A DNA stretch of 8,010 nt from Planctomycetia bacterium. GTDB lineage: Bacteria > Planctomycetota > Planctomycetia > Pirellulales > UBA1268. The stretch is from contig RGVT01000108.1 in assembly GCA_010027105.1 (NCBI GenBank), forward strand, positions 1 to 8,010, written 5' to 3'. Under the pieces are notes generated by a model. The model saw nothing but the letters and a program-made list of their open reading frames with translations, was not told where the DNA came from and ran no database searches. Both the position numbers and the translations under genes were made by a program. Position 1 is the first letter of the stretch. Every line of letters starts with the position of its first letter. Shown here in pieces: positions 1 through 5,421 of the stretch.

Positions 1-956
1 GGCGTGCCGATCAGCATCGCCGCGAAGCGGTCGTCGGGCACCGAGAAGTCGGCCACGGCCATCACGTATTCGGCGATCTCGGCGTTGTAGACCCGCACGC
101 CGTCGATGAACGCCCGCTCCTGCGCGTCGAGCAACTCGGCGGCGGCCGCGACCGACTCGATCGGCTGGGCCCCCTGGGCGTGCTCCACCTCGGCCCGCGA
201 AAACGCCTCGGCCGCCGACCGCACCGCGGCGGCCCGCGTCTCGATCGCCTGGTGCCTGCTCGGCAGCGCCCGGTTGATCGCCCGCACGCGGCCGGTGGCG
301 ACCCGGGCGGCGAAGATCGTGTCGAACTGCGTCTGGTAGGCGGTGACGAGCGGCCGATCGACCGGCCACGGCGGCGGCTCGCCGGCGGGCAGGCGGACCA
401 GGTCGACGAGCTCCTGCTGTGCGACGACGAGTGCCGCCTCGGCCTCGGCCCGCTCCGCCCGGGCCGAAGCCGCGAGCGCGTCGAGGACGACGCGGTCGCG
501 GGGCGCGGAACCCGGGGCGACGAGTTCGATGCGGTCGGCTGCGGTGACGGCCTGCCTGAGCCCGGCGAACGCCGCCACCACCTTCCAATAAGCCTGCGTG
601 ATCCACAGGCGTCGCGACCTGTCGCCCGGGCGTTCGAGCGCCTCGAGCAGCGGCAGCGGCCGGTTGTAAAGCCCCGGAGCGGCCGCCGCATCGAGCGGCT
701 CGAGCAGCTCCCCGAGCAGTGCGGCGGGCTCCGGCGCCGCAGCCGGCAACGCACCGGCTGCCCGCGCGGCAGCCGGTTCGAGCGGCGGATTGACGACGAC
801 GGAGACCGTACCGTCGGCCGCCACCTCGCGCGGCACGCCCGGGCCGGTGGGGGAAATCGCCTCGTCGCCGCGCGACGTGCCCGCGCCCGGCGGCCACCCT
901 GCCAGCAGGGCCGCGGCACAGATCGCCGGGAAACACGCGAAAACGGCCCGTTCCAT
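1..956 (-). CDS. Secreted TolC-like envelope protein, N-terminal part (runs off window)
   Basis: The reading frame is open from an ATG at 956 to the window edge, giving 318 codons with no stop. The N-terminus (MERAVFACFPAICAAALLAG) looks like a signal peptide, so export is likely. The rest is Ala/Glu/Arg-rich and predicted helical. A segment around residues 118-140 (LWITQAYWKVVAAFAGLRQA) and a later one near residue 295 (YNAEIAEYVMAVA) resemble the helical hairpins of TolC-type outer-membrane efflux proteins; this family call rests on pattern only. An in-frame GTG at 971 would add MSLRR before the ATG and give a more basic signal-peptide n-region, so the true start may be there. The C-terminus is outside the window. 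The gene lies downstream of the SecA-like gene on the same strand, separated by a hairpin. It could instead be an unrelated helical periplasmic protein. Confidence 0.62.
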   Translation of the reverse strand, partial: MERAVFACFPAICAAALLAGWPPGAGTSRGDEAISPTGPGVPREVAADGTVSVVVNPPLEPAAARAAGALPAAAPEPAALLGELLEPLDAAAAPGLYNRPLPLLEALERPGDRSRRLWITQAYWKVVAAFAGLRQAVTAADRIELVAPGSAPRDRVVLDALAASARAERAEAEAALVVAQQELVDLVRLPAGEPPPWPVDRPLVTAYQTQFDTIFAARVATGRVRAINRALPSRHQAIETRAAAVRSAAEAFSRAEVEHAQGAQPIESVAAAAELLDAQERAFIDGVRVYNAEIAEYVMAVADFSVPDDRFAAMLIGT

Positions 957-1016
957 GCGTCGTAGGCTCACACAGGATGCCGCGAGAGTCAACGCCAGAT
1001 GCGTCGCAGCCGCGCA

Positions 1017-1049
1017 CGCCCGCAGGGGCCATGGACGGCCCTGCAGGCG
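1017..1049. terminator. GC-rich hairpin between the SecA-like and TolC-like genes
   Basis: CGCC (1017-1020) pairs with GGCG (1046-1049), GCAGGG (1022-1027) with CCCTGC (1039-1044), and CC with GG, closing a six-base loop. This is a 12-bp imperfect stem with one mismatch and one bulge. It lies just after the stop of the SecA-like gene. There is no T-run on either side, so it may be a weak or factor-assisted terminator, or an mRNA stabiliser, rather than a classic intrinsic terminator. Confidence 0.35.
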
Positions 1050-1076
1050 CGAAAGGAGGCTCGTGTTCGCGTGAAC

Positions 1077-2999
1077 TCACCCCGCGGCGTCGAGGTATGG
1101 ATCCTGGCTCATCTGGATGTGCGCCTCGGCCCGCTGCCTTTCCACGTATTCGAGCAGCCGCCGCTGCCGGACGTGCCGGGCCTCCACGCGTCGCTGGGCC
1201 CGCTTCGAGACCCGCAGGGCCCGCTCCGACGCGGTGCCCACGAAGCCCGCCAGCCGCTTCGCGATCGCGGCCGCCCGCTTCGGCCCGAACCCGCTCACGA
1301 GGATGTCGTCGTCGAGCCCCACGTATTGCCGCCACGTGCCCGGATCGCCCTGCCGACCGCAGCGGCCGATCAGCTGGCGGTCGATCCGCGCCGAATCGTG
1401 CAACTCTGTGCAGATCACGTGCAAGCCGCCGAGGTCCGCCACGCCCTCCCCGAGCTTGATGTCGGTGCCGCGCCCGGCCATGTTCGTCGAGACGGTGATC
1501 TGCCCCCGCCGCCCCGCCTCGGCCACGATCTCGGCCTCGCGCTCGATCTGCCTGGCGTTGAGCACCGTGTGCGGCAGGCCGGCCTCGGTGAGCATCCGCG
1601 AGAGCATCTCCGACTTGTCGATCGACCGGGTGCCGATGAGCACGGGCCGGCCGAGGGCGTGCATCTCCTGCACCTCGGCGACGATCCGGCGGAACTTGTC
1701 GGCCAGATCCGCGCAGATGACGGGCGGGAGCCGCTCGCGAATCGCGGGCCGGTGGGTCGGCACCGTGGCCACGGCCACGTCGTAGGTGCGGCTGATCTCG
1801 CCGGCGCTCGTGGCGATCGTGCCCGTCATGCCGGCGAGGTGCGGCCAGCGGGCGAAGAGGTCCTGGATCGTGATCCGCGCCGCGTGTCCCGAGGGCACCG
1901 TCGCCTCGATCCCCTCCTGGGCCTCGACCGCCTGATGGAGGCCGTCACGCCAGGTGCGGCCCTCGGCGGCCCGCCCCGTGAACTCGTCGATGATCACGAT
2001 CTTGCCGTCGCGGACGACGTACTGCCGGTCGCGGGTGAAAAACCGCCGCGCGCGAAGGGCCCGTTCCACGGCGTCGTAGAGCTCGAGCAGGCTGACGCCG
2101 TCGAGGATCGCGGGCCGCTCGCAGGCCCGCACGCGGCTGCGGCCCCGGCCGAGCAGTTCGCACGTCTGCTTCTGCACGTCCACCTCGAAGTCCTCGTCGG
2201 GCTCGAGCGTGGCCGCGGCCGCGGCGGCGAACCGGAACACCGCCTCCTGCACCGCCTGGGCCTCACCGGGCGGGGAGGCGATGATGAGCGGCGTGCGAGC
2301 CTCGTCGATCAGCACGTTGTCGGCCTCGTCGACGAGCGCGAACCAGTATGGCCGCTGGAGGAGCTGCGACGTCGTCGAGCCGGCCCTGCCGGTGAGCATC
2401 GCGCCGAGATCGGCCCGGCCCTCCGCGATCTCGCGGTTCATCAGCCGATCCTTGAGGAAATCGAACCCGAATTCCTTCGCGGTGCCGTAGGTGACGTCGC
2501 ACGCATACGCCCTGCGGCGCTCGTCGAAATCCATCTCCGACTGCACGATGCCGACCGACATCCCCAGCGCCCCGTAGATCGGCCCCATCCATTCGGCGTC
2601 GCGCTTGGCGAGGTAGTCGTTGACCGTGGCGAGGTGCGCCCCCTTGCCGGCGAGGGCGTAGGCCGCGAGCGGCAGCGTGGCCACGAGCGTCTTGCCCTCG
2701 CCCGTCTGCATCTCCACGATCGCCCCGTCGACGAGCGCGGTGCCGGCCAGCACCTGCACGTCGTAGTGCCGCATCCCGATCGTGCGCCGGCCCGCCTCAC
2801 GGGTGGCGGCGAAGCTCTCCACGAGGAGGCCGTCGAGCGGCTCGCCGGCCTTGGCCCGATAGGAGAGCGACCGCGCCTGCCGCCGCAGGGCCGCGTCGCT
2901 CAGCGACTCCATCTCCGCGGCGAGGTCGTCGACCCGCTCGACGAAACGCCACGTGGAGCGGGTGATCGCGGAGCGTTTCGGTCTCAGCCAATCGAACAT
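1077..2999 (-). CDS. secA: SecA-like preprotein translocase ATPase, short form lacking the C-terminal domains
   Basis: The 640-aa product is a DEAD-type SecA motor paralogue, expected to be cytosolic or at the membrane, coupling ATP hydrolysis to protein export. Visible motifs are MRHYDVQ at 76-82, Walker A MQTGEGKT at 97-104, NDYLAKRDAEW at 127-137, Walker B DEAD at 224-227 followed by LIDEARTPLI, IDEFTGR at 337-343, AGMTGT at 389-394, TNMAGRGTDI at 505-514 and the arginine-finger segment QLIGRCGRQGD at 542-552. Canonical SecA is about 800-900 aa. Here the preprotein cross-linking region between DEAR and IDEFTGR is only about 100 aa. The protein also ends soon after the first part of the helical scaffold (AQRRVEARHVRQRRLLEY, 601-618), so it has no two-helix finger, helical wing or C-terminal SEC-C zinc domain. 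No homologous sequence follows the stop, so this looks like a natural short form. The ATG at 2999 gives a typical SecA start (MFDWLRPKR). An accessory (SecA2-type) role is inferred. Confidence 0.93.
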   Translation of the reverse strand: MFDWLRPKRSAITRSTWRFVERVDDLAAEMESLSDAALRRQARSLSYRAKAGEPLDGLLVESFAATREAGRRTIGMRHYDVQVLAGTALVDGAIVEMQTGEGKTLVATLPLAAYALAGKGAHLATVNDYLAKRDAEWMGPIYGALGMSVGIVQSEMDFDERRRAYACDVTYGTAKEFGFDFLKDRLMNREIAEGRADLGAMLTGRAGSTTSQLLQRPYWFALVDEADNVLIDEARTPLIIASPPGEAQAVQEAVFRFAAAAAATLEPDEDFEVDVQKQTCELLGRGRSRVRACERPAILDGVSLLELYDAVERALRARRFFTRDRQYVVRDGKIVIIDEFTGRAAEGRTWRDGLHQAVEAQEGIEATVPSGHAARITIQDLFARWPHLAGMTGTIATSAGEISRTYDVAVATVPTHRPAIRERLPPVICADLADKFRRIVAEVQEMHALGRPVLIGTRSIDKSEMLSRMLTEAGLPHTVLNARQIEREAEIVAEAGRRGQITVSTNMAGRGTDIKLGEGVADLGGLHVICTELHDSARIDRQLIGRCGRQGDPGTWRQYVGLDDDILVSGFGPKRAAAIAKRLAGFVGTASERALRVSKRAQRRVEARHVRQRRLLEYVERQRAEAHIQMSQDPYLDAAG

Positions 3000-3021
3000 G
3001 GTTGCGCCTGCGAGAGCAACC
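3000..3021 (-). promoter_or_regulatory. Hairpin abutting the secA-like start codon
   Basis: GGTTGC (3000-3005) and GCAACC (3016-3021) are perfect complements with a ten-base spacer. The stem ends at the base next to the ATG at 2999, in the place where a ribosome binding site would lie. No Shine-Dalgarno motif is visible. The hairpin could limit ribosome access, but a six-base inverted repeat can occur by chance. Confidence 0.3.
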
Positions 3022-3058
3022 TCACGATACCACGCGTGCAGCGGCTTCGGGCTCCCCA

Positions 3059-3154
3059 GACCCCGTCGCCGGACGTTCGCTTCGGCCTCCGGCCTGCGCT
3101 CACTCCTAGCGACTGGCGCTGCGCCATCCATGGCTGCGCTGGTCGCTAAAGCCG
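3059..3154. repeat. 96-bp dispersed element, copy A
   Basis: This block matches 7915-8010 over 96 bp with no gaps and four substitutions. It contains a small stem, GGCC/GGCC, at 3084-3094, and a longer imperfect palindrome at 3107-3148. In the latter, TAGCGACTGGCGC pairs with GCGCTGGTCGCTA through eleven Watson-Crick pairs and two G-U pairs, with an inner GCCAT/ATGGC. It begins 60 bp upstream of the secA-like ATG and encodes no plausible protein. It resembles a REP-like or structured-RNA repeat; its identity is unknown. Confidence 0.85.
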
Positions 3155-3166
3155 GCGGCCGGGGCA

Positions 3167-3247
3167 CGCCGGGCTGGAGGCCCGGCTCTCGAGAGCGAAC
3201 GGACGTTCGCCAAGCAAAGCGAGGCAGGATGCCGAGGCTTTGCGTGA
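3167..3247. repeat. 81-bp hairpin-rich repeat unit, copy 1
   Basis: This unit is identical over 81 bp to 3267-3347. It holds three successive inverted repeats: GCCGGGC/GCCCGGC around a TGGAG loop, GCGAACG/CGTTCGC around GA, and GCAAAGC/GCTTTGC enclosing GGC/GCC. It lies 12 bp after the 96-bp element. The 19-bp spacer to the next unit is unique apart from the final AGTAT-like match. It is a non-coding repeat of unknown function. Confidence 0.9.
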
Positions 3248-3266
3248 TCTCAGTATTTGCTTGGAC

Positions 3267-3347
3267 CGCCGGGCTGGAGGCCCGGCTCTCGAGAGCGAAC
3301 GGACGTTCGCCAAGCAAAGCGAGGCAGGATGCCGAGGCTTTGCGTGA
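3267..3347. repeat. 81-bp hairpin-rich repeat unit, copy 2
   Basis: This is the second exact copy, displaced by exactly 100 bp. It ends two bases from the stop codon of the lipoprotein gene (3350-3352), so in that gene's transcript the three hairpins form the immediate 3' end. A short AGTAT match continues at 3252 and 3352, which suggests that the duplicated segment may have extended to the edge of the gene. It may act as a 3' stabiliser or terminator, although no T-run is visible. Confidence 0.9.
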
Positions 3348-3349
3348 AG

Positions 3350-4009
3350 CTAGTATCGGGCCGTGGTCGCGGGCGTGGCGCGCGCCGGGGGCACGCTGTT
3401 CGGGCTCTGGAACGGCCACCAGTTGCCGTTCACGGTCTGCTGCTGCGGCATCGCCTGCTGCACCTGGTTGTTGAACTGGCCCGTCGCCTGCTGCATCTGG
3501 CCCGAGAGCTGCTGCTGTTGCGTCTGCAGGTTCTGCTGCAGCTGATTGTTGAACTGGTTCACCTGGTTGTTGATTCCCTGCTGATACTGGTTGGCCGTGG
3601 CCTGCATCTGGTTGGTCAGCTGCTGCTGCTGGTTGGCGACCGCCTGCTGCGTGGAATTGGCCCACTGCTGCGGCTGGGCCTGCATCTGGTTGGCGAACTG
3701 CTGGGCCGACTGCGGTGCTCCGGGCGCGCCCGACTGCGACCAGCTCCACGTGTTCGGTGCCGGCGCGGCGGGCGCCGTCGGTGCGGTTGGCTGCCATCCC
3801 GAAGATGGTCCGGGCATCACCGGGGCCGGCGGATAGGCGGCCCCCTGCGGGGAAGCGACGTAGCCGTTGTAGGGGGCCGGCTGGCCGACCATGCCGGTGC
3901 CGGGCGGAGGCACCGTGGCGCCGTAGGCCGGCGCCGCACCCTGCGGCGGCGTCTGGCAGCCCGCCAGGCCGACGAGCATCAGCGCCGCCAACGCGCTCGC
4001 GTGTCGCAC
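3350..4009 (-). CDS. Gln/Asn-rich lipoprotein of unknown function
   Basis: The 219-aa product starts at a GTG (4009) that gives a compact lipoprotein signal: a basic n-region (RH), a hydrophobic stretch ALAALMLVG and the lipobox LAGC with Cys18. Residues 19-90 are rich in Pro, Ala and Gly, which suggests a flexible linker. Residues 99-191 are strongly enriched in Gln and Asn. Within them hydrophobic residues recur every 3-4 positions (M135, Y142, I146, V150, F153, L157, L161, L168, M172, F179, V183, M187), the spacing of an amphipathic helix or coiled coil. A tail with NWWPF (196-200) follows. It would be anchored in a membrane facing the periplasm. No enzyme motif was seen and I do not recognise the family. 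Longer in-frame starts exist up to 4141, but they would put the lipobox far from the N-terminus. Confidence 0.75.
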   Translation of the reverse strand: MRHASALAALMLVGLAGCQTPPQGAAPAYGATVPPPGTGMVGQPAPYNGYVASPQGAAYPPAPVMPGPSSGWQPTAPTAPAAPAPNTWSWSQSGAPGAPQSAQQFANQMQAQPQQWANSTQQAVANQQQQLTNQMQATANQYQQGINNQVNQFNNQLQQNLQTQQQQLSGQMQQATGQFNNQVQQAMPQQQTVNGNWWPFQSPNSVPPARATPATTARY

Positions 4010-4039
4010 GACTGACTCTCCCGGATGAACGAGGTCGAT

Positions 4040-4067
4040 TTGGAAAACTGCGGACGGGTGGGACAAT
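4040..4067 (+). promoter_or_regulatory. Possible sigma70-type promoter for queG
   Basis: TTGGAA (4040-4045) and GACAAT (4062-4067) are separated by 16 bp and each matches the -35 and -10 consensus at four of six positions. This is one of the most AT-rich stretches in the divergent intergenic region. A transcript from here would include the structured leader before queG. Planctomycete promoters are poorly defined, so this is tentative. Confidence 0.28.
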
Positions 4068-4105
4068 AGCGATCTCCCGGGATGGGTCCAGACCAGTTCC
4101 CGGGG

Positions 4106-4191
4106 GGATGCGCGTCCGGCCGCATCCGCGGCCCACCCCATCCTCCCAGGCTTCCGAACTTCAACGTGGGGCCGCCCCCAGCGGCCTTTTT
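4106..4191 (+). promoter_or_regulatory. Structured queG leader with alternative hairpins (candidate attenuator)
   Basis: Competing stems can be drawn. GGATGCG (4106-4112) pairs with CGCATCC (4121-4127). GGCCGC (4118-4123) pairs with GCGGCC (4128-4133). GCGGCCC (4128-4134) pairs with GGGCCGC (4169-4175). GGCCGC (4170-4175) pairs with GCGGCC (4181-4186), followed by five T. These overlap, so formation of the third stem would break the terminator-like fourth, as in transcription attenuators. No known preQ1 riboswitch motif was recognised and no ligand is proposed. High GC makes chance pairing more likely. Confidence 0.4.
4170..4191 (+). terminator. Intrinsic-terminator-like hairpin just before queG
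   Basis: A six-base GC stem (4170-4175 with 4181-4186, loop CCCCA) is followed directly by TTTTT at 4187-4191, and the queG ATG begins at 4195. If active, it would stop transcription before queG unless an alternative fold forms. If queG actually starts at the in-frame GTG 4243, the structure lies wholly in the untranslated leader. Confidence 0.45.
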
Positions 4192-4194
4192 CCC

Positions 4195-5421
4195 ATGAAC
4201 CGGGCCGACGAGGTCACACCACCGAGCGCCGAGACCGGGGACGTGGTCGGCGACCTGCACCACGCGGCGCGGCGGCTGGGATTCGACCGGCTGGGGATCG
4301 CGCCGGCCGACCCCGCCGCCCGGCCGCCGTTCATCCACGAGGGCTTCCGGCGCTGGCTCGACGCCGGGCTCGCGGGCGCCATGGAGCCGTGGCTGCGGGA
4401 GCACGAGCCGCTGCGCCGCGACGCACGCACGCTGCTCGACGACTCCCGGAGCGTGATCATGCTCGCGACCGACCACGCGACGGCCGCCGATGGCGAGCCC
4501 GGCGGCGCGGGGCGGGGCAGGGTGGCCCGCTACGCCTGGGGAGGCGACTACCACGATCTCCTCCGGGCTCGGGTCAACACGCTCGCTGCCTGGCTCGAGG
4601 ATCGCATGCCCGGCTGCCGCACCCGCGGCTTCGTCGACTCGGTGCCCTTTCCGGAGCGTGAATACGGCTGGCTCGCCGGCCTCGGCTGGATCGGCAAGAA
4701 CACGCTGCTGATCGACCAGGAGGCCGGCAGTTTTTTCTTCCTCACGGTGCTCCTCACCACGGCCGATCTGCCCGCCGACGCTCCGCTCGAGGTGGACCAC
4801 TGCGGCACGTGCACCGCCTGCCTCGATGCCTGCCCGACGCAGGCGTTCGTGGAGCCGCGCGTGCTCGACGCGTCGCGGTGCATCAGCGCCCTCACGATCG
4901 AGGATCACGGACCCGTCGAGCCCGCGCTTCGCCCCGTCCTGGGCGACTGGCTCTTCGGCTGCGACGTCTGCCAGGAGGTCTGCCCGTGGAACCGGCACGC
5001 CCCCGGCTCGCGCGTGCCCGAGTTCCAGCCACGGGACGGCGCCGGCCTCGCGCTCGGCGACCTGCTCGCCCTCGACGACGCCGGTTTTCGCGAGCGCTTC
5101 CGCGGCACGCCGATCGCGCGCGCGAAGCGACGCGGGCTCGTGCGCTCGGCGGCGCTCGTCCTCGGCAACCGCCCCGATCCGGGGAGCGCAGGCGCACTCG
5201 CCGATGCCGACCCGGTGGTGCGCGGAGCGGCGGCCTGGGCGCTCGGCCGCTGGATCGCGGCGGGCGTGCTGGCCGACCGCTGCAGGGCCGATCTGGAAAC
5301 CCGCCGGCACGTCGAGCCCGACGCCGCCGTGATCCGTGAGATCGATCAGGCGCTCTCGGCACAGTCGGCCGTCTCGTCGACGTCGGCCGACGGGTCGCGG
5401 CCGGGGCCGTCGACGGAATAG
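4195..5421 (+). CDS. queG: Epoxyqueuosine reductase QueG
   Basis: The 408-aa product should reduce epoxyqueuosine to queuosine in tRNA wobble position 34, the last step of queuosine synthesis, using cobalamin and two [4Fe-4S] clusters. Family features are LGFDRLGIAP (28-37), RYAWGGDYHDLLR (112-124), FVDS with the likely catalytic Asp148, GLGWIGKNTLLI (162-173) and EAGSFFFL (176-183). The ferredoxin-like cysteines are C203, C206, C209 and C213, and then C229, C256, C259 and C263 (CDVCQEVCPWN). The C-terminal region (about 315-355) reads like a short HEAT-type repeat, as in other QueG proteins. The ATG at 4195 places LGFDRLGI at a normal distance from the N-terminus; GTG at 4243 is an alternative. 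No Shine-Dalgarno is seen, and a terminator-like hairpin ends three bases upstream. No other queuosine gene is in the window. The 3' end overlaps the convergent dus gene. Confidence 0.95.
   Translation: MNRADEVTPPSAETGDVVGDLHHAARRLGFDRLGIAPADPAARPPFIHEGFRRWLDAGLAGAMEPWLREHEPLRRDARTLLDDSRSVIMLATDHATAADGEPGGAGRGRVARYAWGGDYHDLLRARVNTLAAWLEDRMPGCRTRGFVDSVPFPEREYGWLAGLGWIGKNTLLIDQEAGSFFFLTVLLTTADLPADAPLEVDHCGTCTACLDACPTQAFVEPRVLDASRCISALTIEDHGPVEPALRPVLGDWLFGCDVCQEVCPWNRHAPGSRVPEFQPRDGAGLALGDLLALDDAGFRERFRGTPIARAKRRGLVRSAALVLGNRPDPGSAGALADADPVVRGAAAWALGRWIAAGVLADRCRADLETRRHVEPDAAVIREIDQALSAQSAVSSTSADGSRPGPSTE

Noticed and set aside
180..965. Plus-strand open frame opposite the TolC-like gene
   Set aside because: The minus frame has a signal peptide and plausible helical composition; the plus frame is Arg-rich and has no motifs.
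999..3149. Long open frame (716 aa) on the plus strand opposite the SecA-like gene
   Set aside because: It is an antisense shadow of a high-GC gene. Its translation is Arg/His/Pro/Leu-rich with no domain, while the minus strand carries all SecA motifs.
3059..3154. Short peptide (MDGAAPVARSER...) encoded by both copies of the dispersed element on the minus strand
   Set aside because: The frames diverge after the element, the composition is Arg/Ala-rich, and the conserved feature is base pairing rather than codons.
3167..3347. CRISPR-like repeat-spacer-repeat pattern
   Set aside because: Units are 81 bp, longer than CRISPR repeats, only two are present, the single spacer is 19 bp, and there are no cas genes.
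4010..4194. Known preQ1 riboswitch upstream of queG
   Set aside because: No recognisable preQ1-I aptamer sequence was found; only generic hairpins are supported.
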